In this document: positions 6,622 to 13,665 of the stretch, in pieces | Layout: each line of letters starts with the position of its first letter | How positions within the stretch are numbered: the first letter of the stretch is position 1 | Source: Gammaproteobacteria bacterium | GTDB lineage: Bacteria; Pseudomonadota; Gammaproteobacteria; Arenicellales; DRJH01 | Reading direction: 5' to 3' | Assembly: GCA_011052285.1 (NCBI GenBank) | Contig: DRJH01000447.1 | Coordinates: 1 to 14,959, forward strand | DNA: 14,959 nucleotides | Made by a program: the position numbers and the translations under genes | Notes under the pieces: generated by a model | What the model was told of the DNA's origin: nothing | The model's input: only the letters and a program-made list of their open reading frames with translations | Databases searched by the model: none

Positions 6622-7361
6622 GATGCCCCCAGATAGGCATTGATCACCCGTTGATCTGACTGCACAGCCTCAGGCGTACCCTGGGCCAGCATCTGGCCAT
6701 GTGCCAGACAATAGATATGCTCAGCCAGGTTCATGATCACCCGCATGTTGTGCTCGATCACCAGTAGAGTAATCCCCATCTCCTGATTGGCCCGCCGCAA
6801 ACGATCAATCAGACCATTGATCAACGTAGGATTAATGCCCGCCGTAGGCTCATCGAGCAGCAGCAGGCGAGGTTCGTTCATCAATGCCATGGCAAACTCC
6901 AGCAACTTCTGCTGACCGAAAGACAGGTCACCCGCGAGTAGGTAGCGCTTGCTGTACAAACCGACAAATTCCAGCAGTTGCCCGGCTTTTTCCGTCACTC
7001 CAGCCGGAACGCTGCGCAACAGGCCACCGATACCGGCGTGGTCAGCCTGGGTACTGACCTGCATGTTCTGCACACAATCCATGGCACCATAGACATGGGT
7101 CTGCTGAAACGTTCTGAGAAGCCCCAGGCGGGCAATATCGGGCACCCGTAAACGAGCGATGTCCCGACCTGCAAAATTAATGGTCCCCTCGTCGATGGGA
7201 TGAAAACCGACAATGGAATTGAACAGCGTGGTTTTTCCGGAACCATTGGGCCCAATCAAACCAACGACGGCGCCCTGCGGTACACACAAGCTGATGTCAC
7301 AATTGGCACGAATACCGCTGAAAGCTTTTGAGACATTACAAACTTCCAGCAGCTCAGGCAT
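6618..7361 (-). CDS. livG: LivG-type ABC transporter ATPase
   Basis: With the start set at ATG 7361 (MPELLEVCNVSKAF) the protein is 247 residues, close to the family norm. An upstream ATG at 7430 would add 23 residues without family resemblance and overlap LivM further. The chosen start has GGAG nine bases upstream and overlaps the LivM stop by 8 bp. Motifs are Walker A GPNGSGKTT (37-45), Q-loop region RTFQQTH, signature LSFGQQKLLEFAMAL (146-160), Walker B LLLLDEPTAGINP (166-178) and H-loop LLVIEHNM, with catalytic His204. It pairs with LivF as the ATPase heterodimer energising LivH/LivM. Confidence 0.93.
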   Translation of the reverse strand: MPELLEVCNVSKAFSGIRANCDISLCVPQGAVVGLIGPNGSGKTTLFNSIVGFHPIDEGTINFAGRDIARLRVPDIARLGLLRTFQQTHVYGAMDCVQNMQVSTQADHAGIGGLLRSVPAGVTEKAGQLLEFVGLYSKRYLLAGDLSFGQQKLLEFAMALMNEPRLLLLDEPTAGINPTLINGLIDRLRRANQEMGITLLVIEHNMRVIMNLAEHIYCLAHGQMLAQGTPEAVQSDQRVINAYLGAS

Positions 7362-8409
7362 TGCCTTGCTCCGGCTGCCCGCGATTGGTCTTCGGATCAT
7401 CAGACAAGTCGTTCGCCCCCCAACGTTCATGTATCCAGCCCATCAAACCCTGTGGGAAAAACAACACAATCAGCACAATCAACAGGCCCATGGCCACGCG
7501 CTGCCAGCCCAACAAATAAGCCCAGAACAGTTCCTGTGTAATATGGAATATGAAAGCACCTAAAACCGGCCCCCAAAGCGTACCCTTGCCACCAAGAATC
7601 GCCATCAGAATCATCCAGACCCCCAACGTGGAGCCGGAAAAAGCCACATCAATGGGGTCAATGAAGCCGATAAAATTACCGTAGGCGCCACCGGCCAAAG
7701 CGAGGAACACTGCACTAACCGACCAGGCCACTGTTTTGTAAAGGGTGGTGCGCAAACCCATGGCCTCTGCCTTGTCCTCATTATCACGGATCGCGTTGAT
7801 GACCAGGCCAAAACGGCAGCGATACAGGAAGCGCAGGGTCAGCAACAACCAAACAGCGAGAATCAGAAAATAATAGTAAAAAAACAGACCACGTTCACCC
7901 AAATTCCCGGGCATAGTAATTGGGGTCAACCCCGACCCTGCTCCAAGGTAGTCGATTCCACTGGCGATTTCACCGGCAGCAATACTCAACCCCAAAGTGC
8001 AGATCGCAAAATAATGTCCGCGCAATTGCAGGACCGCAGCACCCAGGATCAGTGCCAGAATGATACAGAGCACTGCACCAACCAGTAGCCCCAATGCAAA
8101 AGTACCCAAATAACCACCGGCAGTGATGTGTGTAGCCGCACTGGAGAGTGTGCTCGTATATTCTTCTGCATTGGCGAAAAAACCGCGTTGCACGATGGTG
8201 GTTGCATACATGCCTGTGCCGAAGAAGATGATGCTACCAAACGAGTTATAGCCCATCTGGCCACCCATAATATCCCAACACAGGGATAGAATAACCATCA
8301 CCCACAATACTGCAAGCTGGTTCTGATACTGTGGCAACAGCCACGGTGCCAATAGGGCAAGCAAGGACAAGGCCACAACCACGAGTTTTTTTCTAGGCCT
8401 CAGAGTCAA
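7354..8409 (-). CDS. livM: LivM-type ABC transporter permease
   Basis: The inner-membrane permease of the BPD_transp_2 family forms the channel with LivH. The frame is open upstream to 8682, but that stretch lies inside LivH and translates to a Gly/Arg/Tyr-rich sequence unlike any permease. I place the start at TTG 8409: GAGGT lies six bases upstream and the TTG overlaps the LivH stop (TTGA). This gives 351 residues, beginning with a basic stretch (TLRPRKK) and a hydrophobic helix. Later segments include a glycine-rich QMGYNSFGSIIFFGTGMY region, LRGHYFAICTLGLSIAAGEI (a LivM-like conserved block), AIRDNEDKAEAMG (the cytoplasmic ATPase-coupling loop) and GGKGTLWGPVLGAF near the end. Substrate is unknown. 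Confidence 0.9.
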   Translation of the reverse strand: MTLRPRKKLVVVALSLLALLAPWLLPQYQNQLAVLWVMVILSLCWDIMGGQMGYNSFGSIIFFGTGMYATTIVQRGFFANAEEYTSTLSSAATHITAGGYLGTFALGLLVGAVLCIILALILGAAVLQLRGHYFAICTLGLSIAAGEIASGIDYLGAGSGLTPITMPGNLGERGLFFYYYFLILAVWLLLTLRFLYRCRFGLVINAIRDNEDKAEAMGLRTTLYKTVAWSVSAVFLALAGGAYGNFIGFIDPIDVAFSGSTLGVWMILMAILGGKGTLWGPVLGAFIFHITQELFWAYLLGWQRVAMGLLIVLIVLFFPQGLMGWIHERWGANDLSDDPKTNRGQPEQGNA

Positions 8410-9305
8410 CGCAATACCTCTCGCTTGCGCCGTAGTCGCCAATTGCGCCACAACAATATAACCACCAGCAGACTGAACAGAAATGCTGACTGAAATTCGG
8501 CGCCGAAGATAAATCCGGCGATATTTTCGGCAACCCCCAAACCGAGGCCAGCCAATGCTACCCCCGCCAGATTGCCCAAACCGGCAATAATCACCACCAT
8601 GAAGGAGCGTACCGTATAGGTAAGGCCGATATAGGGATGGATAACCCAGGTCATAACCACCAACGCACCCGCGGCACCGCAAACCGCGGCATTGAGGGAA
8701 AAAGTTGTAGCATAGATCCGATCGGTATCAACACCCAGAATTCTTGCCGCTGCGGCATTCTGGGCTGTGGCGCGAATCGCCTGCCCTATCCGAGAACGCC
8801 GTAAAAAAACCACCAGGAATCCACCCGCAAGAATCGAAAGCACGAAACTGATGAGCTTAATATTGGCTAACAACAGGTCACCGTGCATCAACACGGTCGT
8901 ACCTAATTCTGCATCGACATTCTGGATGTCGGCACCAAAGATCTGATCCATTAGCTGTTGCAGCAAAATGGATATACCAAAGGTTGCCAACAACGAGGTA
9001 AACAGGTCGCGGTCAACAATCCGGAAAATAACCAGCCGATACAACAACCAGCCCAGTACAAAAAGAACCAGTGCTGCCACCGGCACACCCCACAGTGGAT
9101 AGAAACCCGCATTGAAGACCAGCAGGGCCACATAACCACCGAGAATCACAAACTCCCCCTGGGCCAGATTGATGATATTCATCACTCCCCAGACCAGCGC
9201 CATACCATAGCCGATCAGTGCAAACAGCGCGCCAACCAGTAAGCCATCAAGGAGTAATTGCAAGGCATACTGCGGCGCAGTAAACAGAATCTGCAGACCT
9301 TCCAT
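8406..9305 (-). CDS. livH: LivH-type ABC transporter permease
   Basis: The 299-residue hydrophobic protein shows the LivH pattern: QLLLDGLLVGALFALIGYGMALVWGVMNIINLAQGEFVILGGY near the N-terminus, the cytoplasmic coupling loop IGQAIRATAQNAAAARILGVDTDRIY (roughly residues 170-197), and GLGNLAGVALAGLGLGVAENI further on. It forms the membrane channel with LivM. The ATG at 9305 has only a weak ribosome site, but the N-terminus aligns well with the family and no better start is visible. The stop overlaps the TTG start of LivM. The gene is 166 bp downstream of the binding-protein gene, separated from it by a stable hairpin. Confidence 0.93.
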   Translation of the reverse strand: MEGLQILFTAPQYALQLLLDGLLVGALFALIGYGMALVWGVMNIINLAQGEFVILGGYVALLVFNAGFYPLWGVPVAALVLFVLGWLLYRLVIFRIVDRDLFTSLLATFGISILLQQLMDQIFGADIQNVDAELGTTVLMHGDLLLANIKLISFVLSILAGGFLVVFLRRSRIGQAIRATAQNAAAARILGVDTDRIYATTFSLNAAVCGAAGALVVMTWVIHPYIGLTYTVRSFMVVIIAGLGNLAGVALAGLGLGVAENIAGFIFGAEFQSAFLFSLLVVILLWRNWRLRRKREVLR

Positions 9306-9428
9306 CAGGATTGGATCACCAGCAGGATCTCAGGTCGCACAGCGCTGTAAAGATTGCTGAAGTCTATCATTGAGGTTAAATACACAAGCAACCGGGCATG
9401 TATCGATATTCAACTTACCAACTGTGAA

Positions 9429-9450
9429 CAGCCCGGCCAAAGCCGGGCTG
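9429..9450 (-). terminator. 9-bp hairpin between the binding-protein gene and livH
   Basis: CAGCCCGGC-CAAA-GCCGGGCTG is a perfect GC-rich stem with a four-base loop, 22 bp after the binding-protein stop. On the minus strand it is followed by TTCACAGTT, not a proper T tract. Partial termination or 3'-end protection of the upstream message is therefore more likely than full termination; both raise binding protein over permease. Confidence 0.6.
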
Positions 9451-9471
9451 AATCAACTACAGCGGAGGGAA

Positions 9472-10707
9472 TTACTGTACTGCTGGCTTGGGATAAACTA
9501 ACGTGCCTGTCGCCCATTTAGTCGGGGCTACTACCACATACTTACCATTTTGGATCTGGCGAAGAACCATCGGTTTGGCGATATTGTTGCCTGCCTTGCT
9601 AAACTTGATATTGCCATAAAAGGTCTGCAGATCCGAAGCTGCCAGCGCATCACGAACTTTTTCAACATCAAAACTGCCGGCACGGTGAAAGGCATCAGCC
9701 CAAAGCAGGATGGCGGCACTGGATTCCGCAGCCTGATAGGGAGGCACATAACCATATTCCTTCTCAAAGGCCTTGGCATAATCCGAGGCAGTCCCGAAGG
9801 TTGCATCTTTATAGGTCATGGTGGGCGCCCACTGCGCGGCACAGAGAAAGCCTTCAGCCTTGTTGCCATACTTTTTGGTATCCGTCAGCTTGGCCGATTC
9901 ACAATGCGTCATCGCCACAATCGGTACATTGACACGAAGTTCCGCCATTTGCTTGGTGGCCAGAGCCGCACCCTTGGAATGTCCGGACACCACGAACATA
10001 TCCGGCCGCAAGGCCTTGACCTTGGTCAGGGTTGAAGTCATATCGCTGAGTTCCCGGGGCAGTTTGTCATCTACCACCACCTTCATTCCAAAACGCTTGG
10101 CATCACCTAACACACCGGCCCGAATGTCCTGGGAAAAAGGATCATTCTCGATCGCCAGCGCCAGTTTCAAAGAAGACGGTTTCTTGCCATCTTTTTTCGC
10201 TTGCTCTGCAGCCAGTGTCACCGCCGCCTGCAAGTACTGCTCGGAGGTAGACAGCACTGCGAACAGATAACGATAGCCCTTATTGAACAGTGAGCGTGAT
10301 GCCCCGTTGGCCTCGACCATCGGTATTTTGTACTTCTCCGTCACCGGGGCAATGGCCTTGGTCAAACCGGAGCTATAAGGGCCCAACATGAACCGGACCT
10401 TATCCTGCTTGATCAACCGTTCAGCCAACTGAGCACCACGTGCCGGAGTTGACTCATCATCATAATAAATGACTTGCAACAGGTGCTTCTTGCCCGCAAC
10501 CTCGACGCCACCGGCAGCGTTAATGCGCTTGATTGCCAGATCATAGCCTTTACGGGTGTGATTGCCGGCGGTACTGTATTTGCCGGTCAGGGATACCGAT
10601 GCGCCCAATTTTATGGTATGAGCGGCTGCCAAGGCCGGCAATCCTCCAACCGCCAAGGCCACGGACAGAGTAATCACGGATCGTTTCCATTGCTGTACCA
10701 TCATCAT
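9472..10707 (-). CDS. HAAT-family periplasmic amino-acid-type substrate-binding protein
   Basis: This is a Peripla_BP_6-type binding protein of about 411 residues. The start lies in a run of three ATG codons (10707, 10704, 10702-10699) behind AAGGAG; an upstream ATG at 10725 lacks a ribosome site and is less likely. A Sec signal peptide (QWKRSVITLSVALAVGGLPALAAAH) is followed by the family opening IKLGASVSLTGKYSTAG, the N-lobe block YYDDESTPARGAQLAERLI, and GPYSSGLTKAIAPVTEKYKIPMVEANGAS, which forms part of the ligand site. The LivH, LivM, LivG and LivF genes follow. Signature residues do not tell leucine, other amino acids, amides or urea apart, so no gene symbol is given. A candidate -10 (TATACT, minus strand, 10750-10745) lies in the upstream gap, without a convincing -35. 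Confidence 0.9.
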   Translation of the reverse strand: MMMVQQWKRSVITLSVALAVGGLPALAAAHTIKLGASVSLTGKYSTAGNHTRKGYDLAIKRINAAGGVEVAGKKHLLQVIYYDDESTPARGAQLAERLIKQDKVRFMLGPYSSGLTKAIAPVTEKYKIPMVEANGASRSLFNKGYRYLFAVLSTSEQYLQAAVTLAAEQAKKDGKKPSSLKLALAIENDPFSQDIRAGVLGDAKRFGMKVVVDDKLPRELSDMTSTLTKVKALRPDMFVVSGHSKGAALATKQMAELRVNVPIVAMTHCESAKLTDTKKYGNKAEGFLCAAQWAPTMTYKDATFGTASDYAKAFEKEYGYVPPYQAAESSAAILLWADAFHRAGSFDVEKVRDALAASDLQTFYGNIKFSKAGNNIAKPMVLRQIQNGKYVVVAPTKWATGTLVYPKPAVQ

Positions 10708-10854
10708 TTTCTCCTTATAACACATACAACTTATTAAAACCTACAGTATACACTTCACATGGCCAACAGTACTGAAAGATTCGCCGGTATGCAAGCCAGG
10801 CATCCCATCATGCTGTGACTGCACGTACAGGTTTTCGAACTTTTCTGCCTGCGG

Positions 10855-11529
10855 CTATTTTTTAATCGACAGCAGTTCAATCTCAAAAACCAGTGTTGAG
10901 CCGGCAGCAATCATCTGCCCGATAGCACGGTCACCATAAGCAAGATCGGGTGGAATTACGACCTTAAATTTGGCTCCCGGCTGCATCAGTTGGACAATTT
11001 CCTGCCAGCCTTTTATAACCCGATTCAGCGGAAAAGTTGCCGGCTGGCCACGCTTATAAGAACTATCGAATTCCTTGCCCCCAATTAAAGTACCACGATA
11101 CTGAACTGTTACCGTGTCTGTAGCATTAGGAGAATCGCCGGTTCCTGCCTTGATGACCTGATAAAGAATACCACTGGCCGTTTTTTTCACATCCTTACCC
11201 GCAGCAAAGTCAGTGCGAAACTTGTCTCCCTTGGCTTTGGTATCGTTGACCTTTTTGGCCTGCTGCTCAATCCTCTGTGTGCGATCAGCCTCTATGGCAG
11301 CCTGCATGTCCTTTTCTGAAACCCGTGGTTTTTTGTTATCCAGCACATCCTCAATCGCCGCAATAAAGGCTTTGCTGTCAAATATTGCGGACCTGGCGGT
11401 CATATTCTTCGCAATCTGGTAGCCTGCCGCATAGCTTAGGCGCTCTTTCTGCGAGGTAAGCCCGGCCGCCTGCACGGACTGCCCGGCCAGGATTGTGACG
11501 CTGATCACAGCCATCATTATTCGATTCAC
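10855..11529 (-). CDS. fkpA: Periplasmic FKBP-type peptidyl-prolyl cis-trans isomerase (FkpA/Mip-like)
   Basis: The 224-residue protein starts at GTG 11529, seven bases after AAGGAG. A signal peptide (MNRIMMAVISVTILAGQSVQAAG) is followed by an alpha-helical N-terminal domain (about 25-115: LSYAAGYQIAKNM then KMQAAIEADRTQRIEQQAK-like helices), the dimerisation domain of Mip/FkpA. The C-terminal FKBP domain (about 125-222) has VTVQYRGTLIGGKEFDSSYKRG, VIKGWQEIVQLMQPGAKFKVVIPPDLAYGDRA and the closing FEIELLSI strand, with the usual aromatic and Asp active-site positions. It folds proline-containing periplasmic proteins. It could be called Mip-like; the distinction is not clear-cut. The 51 bp between its start codon and the miniature element at 11581-11722 leave little room for a native promoter. 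Confidence 0.92.
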   Translation of the reverse strand: MNRIMMAVISVTILAGQSVQAAGLTSQKERLSYAAGYQIAKNMTARSAIFDSKAFIAAIEDVLDNKKPRVSEKDMQAAIEADRTQRIEQQAKKVNDTKAKGDKFRTDFAAGKDVKKTASGILYQVIKAGTGDSPNATDTVTVQYRGTLIGGKEFDSSYKRGQPATFPLNRVIKGWQEIVQLMQPGAKFKVVIPPDLAYGDRAIGQMIAAGSTLVFEIELLSIKK

Positions 11530-11580
11530 AAACTCTCTCCTTAATAAATATCAGGTCGTTTAAAAAATACTGAAAAAAAG

Positions 11581-11722
11581 GCAACCATTCAGCGTGTTTA
11601 GATTTTGGTTCAGTACCAGGCATTTTCGCACGGAGAATGTGAGCATATAGGTCCTATGTGAGCATTCGAGTACGAAAACAACGCCGTAATGGGACAAAAA
11701 GATGAATACGCTGCATCGTTAC
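11581..11722. mobile_element. Miniature inverted-repeat element (MITE), copy 1
   Basis: This 142-bp non-coding element is about 92% identical to the one at 13057-13196, with 9 substitutions and 2 single-base indels over the full length. Its ends, GCAACCATTCAGCGT and (reverse complement of the other end) GTAACGATGCAGCGT, form an imperfect inverted repeat, 15 of 20 bases. Flanks are AAAAAAAG on the left and AAAAAAAA(G) on the right, a plausible decayed 8-bp target duplication. Inside, TTTTCGCAC...GAATG...CATA pairs with TATG...CATTC...GTACGAAAA to give a central foldback. No ORF of transposase size is present. It lies between the CDF gene and fkpA. Confidence 0.85.
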
Positions 11723-11736
11723 AAAAAAAAGCCGAT

Positions 11737-12870
11737 TTATCCATCGCCATGGAGCAACACAGTGCTCGTACCGACTGACGGGTTATCAGCAATTCCCTGT
11801 ACCTCCAAAGTTAGATGGCTGATTCGCGGCAAGCGCTGACGTAATATCGCTTCCAGTTCATCGACCACCTGTTCGGTACGTTCCAGTGTGGCCTCAAGTA
11901 TACTGCGCATCTCGATATAATGGGCCGTTTTCTCCTGATCGGCCGTATTATCAGACAGGCGTTGTAGTAACAGCTGGCGATGCTTATCGATCCTTTGTGC
12001 CAACGTACCCAGCATCGCTTCTTCACACATTTCTATTTCCGCCACCAACACGGTATGCTGGTCATCGACAATGATCGAGCGTAGATCATGATAGCGCTCC
12101 ACTTCCGGGTGGCCAGCAACAATTTCTGCAAACAGCCGCTCGGCTTCCTGGTCCCGGACATCCGTCAAATACCGCATATTTACCGACCCCAGAAAAAAGG
12201 CCGCAACACCGAGCAATAGTGCGATCAGTGCAGAAAAAACAATATCCCATAGCACATTACCAGTTATATGCGACAGACCGATTCCCAGCGTAGCCAACAG
12301 CAGCCCAAACACGGCAATACTGTCTTCAAGTACGACCGCAACCAACGTGGGATCAGGCGCTTTGCGCATAAATTGCAAAAAGTCCATGCCGTTGTGTTTT
12401 GGCAAGCGCTGCCAGACCTGACGACAGGCGACCGCCAGTGAGAAGCCCTCAAGTACCCCGGCGACCAGCAGCACCAACATCGAAACCCATATCCCGGGTA
12501 GATTAAAACCTAACCATTGCAGGGAGGTAGACTCCACAGCTGCCGAGCCGCTAACACTCTGCTGATACACGTGCCAGGCATTGGCAAGACCGAGACCGCA
12601 ACCGATCGAAAACAGGCCAATGGCACTCCATAGATTCCACAGATATTTTTTTTGCCCGTGGCCAAAGGCATGGTCAGCGTCGGGTTTGCGTCGGCCTTGT
12701 TGCAATCCCAGCAATAACAGACATTGATTGCCGGTATCCATGAGACTGTGAATCGCCTCATTCATCATCGAAGCTGACTGACTGAGTGTAGCCGCACCCG
12801 CCTTCATCACCGTAATGATCAGATTGGTGGCAATTGCCGTCAATACGGCCCGCGTTGATTCAGCAGACAC
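11737..12870 (-). CDS. Cation diffusion facilitator (CDF) efflux transporter, ZnT9-like
   Basis: The 377-residue membrane protein starts at GTG 12870 with GAGGG six bases upstream. The N-terminal half holds about six membrane segments. The first metal site is HSLMD (His41, Asp45), followed by the loop DADHAFGHGQKKYLWNLW with its HxFGHGxxxxLW pattern, a CDF hallmark. The second site, usually HxxxD, appears here as VVLEDS with Asp183 kept and the His replaced, as in the ZnT9/SLC30A9-like branch. The C-terminal cytoplasmic domain (from about residue 235) has the RYLTDVRDQEAERLFAEIVAGHPEVERYHDLRSIIVDDQHTVLVAEIEM pattern of that branch. It probably exports a divalent metal by proton antiport; zinc is the best guess but is not shown. 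The extra C-terminal helical region (about 290-360) is long for a simple CDF. Confidence 0.88.
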   Translation of the reverse strand: MSAESTRAVLTAIATNLIITVMKAGAATLSQSASMMNEAIHSLMDTGNQCLLLLGLQQGRRKPDADHAFGHGQKKYLWNLWSAIGLFSIGCGLGLANAWHVYQQSVSGSAAVESTSLQWLGFNLPGIWVSMLVLLVAGVLEGFSLAVACRQVWQRLPKHNGMDFLQFMRKAPDPTLVAVVLEDSIAVFGLLLATLGIGLSHITGNVLWDIVFSALIALLLGVAAFFLGSVNMRYLTDVRDQEAERLFAEIVAGHPEVERYHDLRSIIVDDQHTVLVAEIEMCEEAMLGTLAQRIDKHRQLLLQRLSDNTADQEKTAHYIEMRSILEATLERTEQVVDELEAILRQRLPRISHLTLEVQGIADNPSVGTSTVLLHGDG

Positions 12871-12970
12871 GGGCGACCCTCGTAGACTCAGAAACCTGCT
12901 CAGAAACAGGAATCACGGCTGGTGGCTGCCCGGGAACAGGAATCGAACGGTTTGTTGCCCCCGCAAAACC

Positions 12971-13024
12971 GGCACTTGTGCCATTCACGGTACTTGTGCC
13001 ATTCTCGGTACTTCCACCATCCGA
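12971..13024. repeat. Three tandem 18-bp repeats
   Basis: The units GGCACTTGTGCCATTCAC, GGTACTTGTGCCATTCTC and GGTACTTCCACCATCCGA lie head to tail; the first two match at 16 of 18 positions and the third is more diverged. On the minus strand they would encode a hexapeptide repeat in the possible small ORF. A related AACAGGAATC repeat occurs twice, 30 bp apart (12905 and 12935). Otherwise the gap between the CDF gene and Trm112 (12871-13362) holds only the mobile element and a promoter. Confidence 0.75.
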
Positions 13025-13048
13025 GGCGGTCGTAGCGAGGGAAAGCTG

Positions 13049-13056
13049 CTTTGAGA
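13049..13056. repeat. Left 8-bp target duplication of MITE copy 2
   Basis: CTTTGAGA directly abuts the left end of the element and is repeated exactly at 13197-13204. Confidence 0.9.
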
Positions 13057-13196
13057 GTAACCATTCAGCGTGTTTAGATTTTGGTTTAGTACAAGGCATT
13101 TTCGCACGGAGAATGTGAGCATATAGGTCATATGTGAGCATTCGGGTACGAACACACGCCGTAATGGGACAAAAGATGAATACGTTGAATAGTTAC
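13057..13196. mobile_element. Miniature inverted-repeat element (MITE), copy 2, IS66-type ends
   Basis: This 140-bp element begins GTAACCATTCAGCGT and ends so that its reverse complement reads GTAACTATTCAACGT, a terminal inverted repeat matching at 16 of the first 20 bases. It is flanked by a perfect 8-bp direct repeat, CTTTGAGA. IS66-family elements are known to have ends starting GTAA and to make 8-bp duplications, so mobilisation in trans by an IS66-type transposase is a good inference. No transposase is encoded in the window. The intact duplication indicates a fairly recent insertion, more recent than copy 1. Confidence 0.92.
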
Positions 13197-13204
13197 CTTT
13201 GAGA
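13197..13204. repeat. Right 8-bp target duplication of MITE copy 2
   Basis: CTTTGAGA follows the GTTAC end of the element and is identical to 13049-13056. Confidence 0.9.
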
Positions 13205-13314
13205 TGGATTTTTCCATGGTGAGAAGAATACTGGTTGCCGTTGTGGTCTGACAAGTATGAAGCGCTTGAGTTCCACAATTTGCAGATACAGATTGTGCGA
13301 GTCAACGGGGAGCC

Positions 13315-13323
13315 TGTTACAAT
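13315..13323 (+). promoter_or_regulatory. Candidate extended -10 promoter of the Trm112-like gene
   Basis: TGTTACAAT carries the TGn extension plus TACAAT (five of six consensus bases), about 40 bp before the start codon. TTGTGC 19 bp upstream is a poor and over-spaced -35, so this rests on the extended -10. Confidence 0.4.
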
Positions 13324-13362
13324 CGCGACTATTCTCTCACCACCTATGGAGACTCAGTACAC

Positions 13363-13629
13363 ATGCCAATTGATCGCAAATTGCTGGAAATTCTCTGTTG
13401 TCCGGTCACGCGACGTCCTCTGCTTCCGCTCAGCAAGGATAAGTTAAAACGGTTAAATGCTTTGATCGCAGACGATCGCCTGCAATACGCTGACGGCTCA
13501 AAGATCGCAGGCCCACTCCAGGAAGCCCTGATTACCGATAACAGTACCACCGTTTATCGGATCGAGGACGGAATCCCGGTGATGCTGGAAGATGAATCTA
13601 TTCGGGTACAAGACCTCGAGGGCTTCTGA
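13363..13629 (+). CDS. Trm112-like small zinc-ribbon-type protein
   Basis: The 88-residue protein has the Trm112/YcaR pattern: an N-terminal LLEILCCPVTRRPLLPL block and the C-terminal YRIEDGIPVMLEDESI block, in which the RDGIPVML-type motif is the family signature. The usual second cysteine of CPxC is Thr here (CPVT), as in a number of bacterial relatives, so zinc binding is unlikely to be canonical. The region between the blocks is longer than in the 60-residue YcaR. In eukaryotes and archaea Trm112 is an activating partner of methyltransferases acting on tRNA, rRNA and release factors; the bacterial role is less settled. The ATG at 13363 has GGAG 11 bases upstream, a slightly long spacing. 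The gene converges on ffh with 36 bp between stop codons and no clear terminator. Confidence 0.88.
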   Translation: MPIDRKLLEILCCPVTRRPLLPLSKDKLKRLNALIADDRLQYADGSKIAGPLQEALITDNSTTVYRIEDGIPVMLEDESIRVQDLEGF

Positions 13630-13665
13630 TTCCAATTTGATGGTCACCTGAAAAACAGCATGATA

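Larger units (their letters stand above)
12860..13217 (-). pseudogene. Possible small ORF split by MITE copy 2
   Basis: Removing the element at 13057-13196 together with one copy of its 8-bp duplication joins ATG 13217 (MEKSIS) in frame to the segment that ends at stop 12860. The result is an uninterrupted 68-codon frame. It overlaps the CDF start by 11 bp, which would suit translational coupling. The peptide is rich in Ser, Thr, Gly and Asn and carries a hexapeptide repeat (SDGGST, ENGTST, VNGTSA) and an IPVP/IPVS repeat. No ribosome site is seen before the ATG and I recognise no family, so it may be non-coding. The element adds 148 bp, not a multiple of three, so today the frame begins inside the element. 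Confidence 0.3.

Noticed and set aside
8410..8682. Upstream extension of the LivM frame to a start at 8682
   Set aside because: It lies wholly inside LivH in another frame and has Gly/Arg/Tyr-rich content unlike a permease N-terminus. A TTG with a good ribosome site at the LivH stop is a better start.
9429..9450. Full rho-independent terminator after the binding-protein gene
   Set aside because: The stem is strong, but the following minus-strand sequence TTCACAGTT is not a T tract, and the permease genes downstream need the transcript. It is listed as a partial or processing hairpin instead.
5743..10707. Assignment of the ABC transporter as a urea (UrtABCDE) system
   Set aside because: The gene order also fits general HAAT systems, no urease or urea-related gene is nearby, and the binding protein does not show a recognisable UrtA N-terminus. 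Substrate left open.
12939..12948. GTTCGATTCC on the minus strand, resembling a tRNA T-loop
   Set aside because: The flanking bases do not form a 5-bp T stem, and no acceptor or anticodon arm can be drawn around it, so it is not a tRNA gene.
12815..13118. Plus-strand open frames across the CDF leader
   Set aside because: They overlap the CDF start and the mobile element, lack ribosome sites and have no recognisable domain; the composition follows the tandem repeats.
13057..13196. Short peptides MP(G/C)T(E/K)PKSKHAEWL encoded on the minus strand in both repeat copies
   Set aside because: The shared peptide simply reflects the shared DNA of the miniature element; the frames then run into unrelated flanking sequence, so it is not evidence of a gene.
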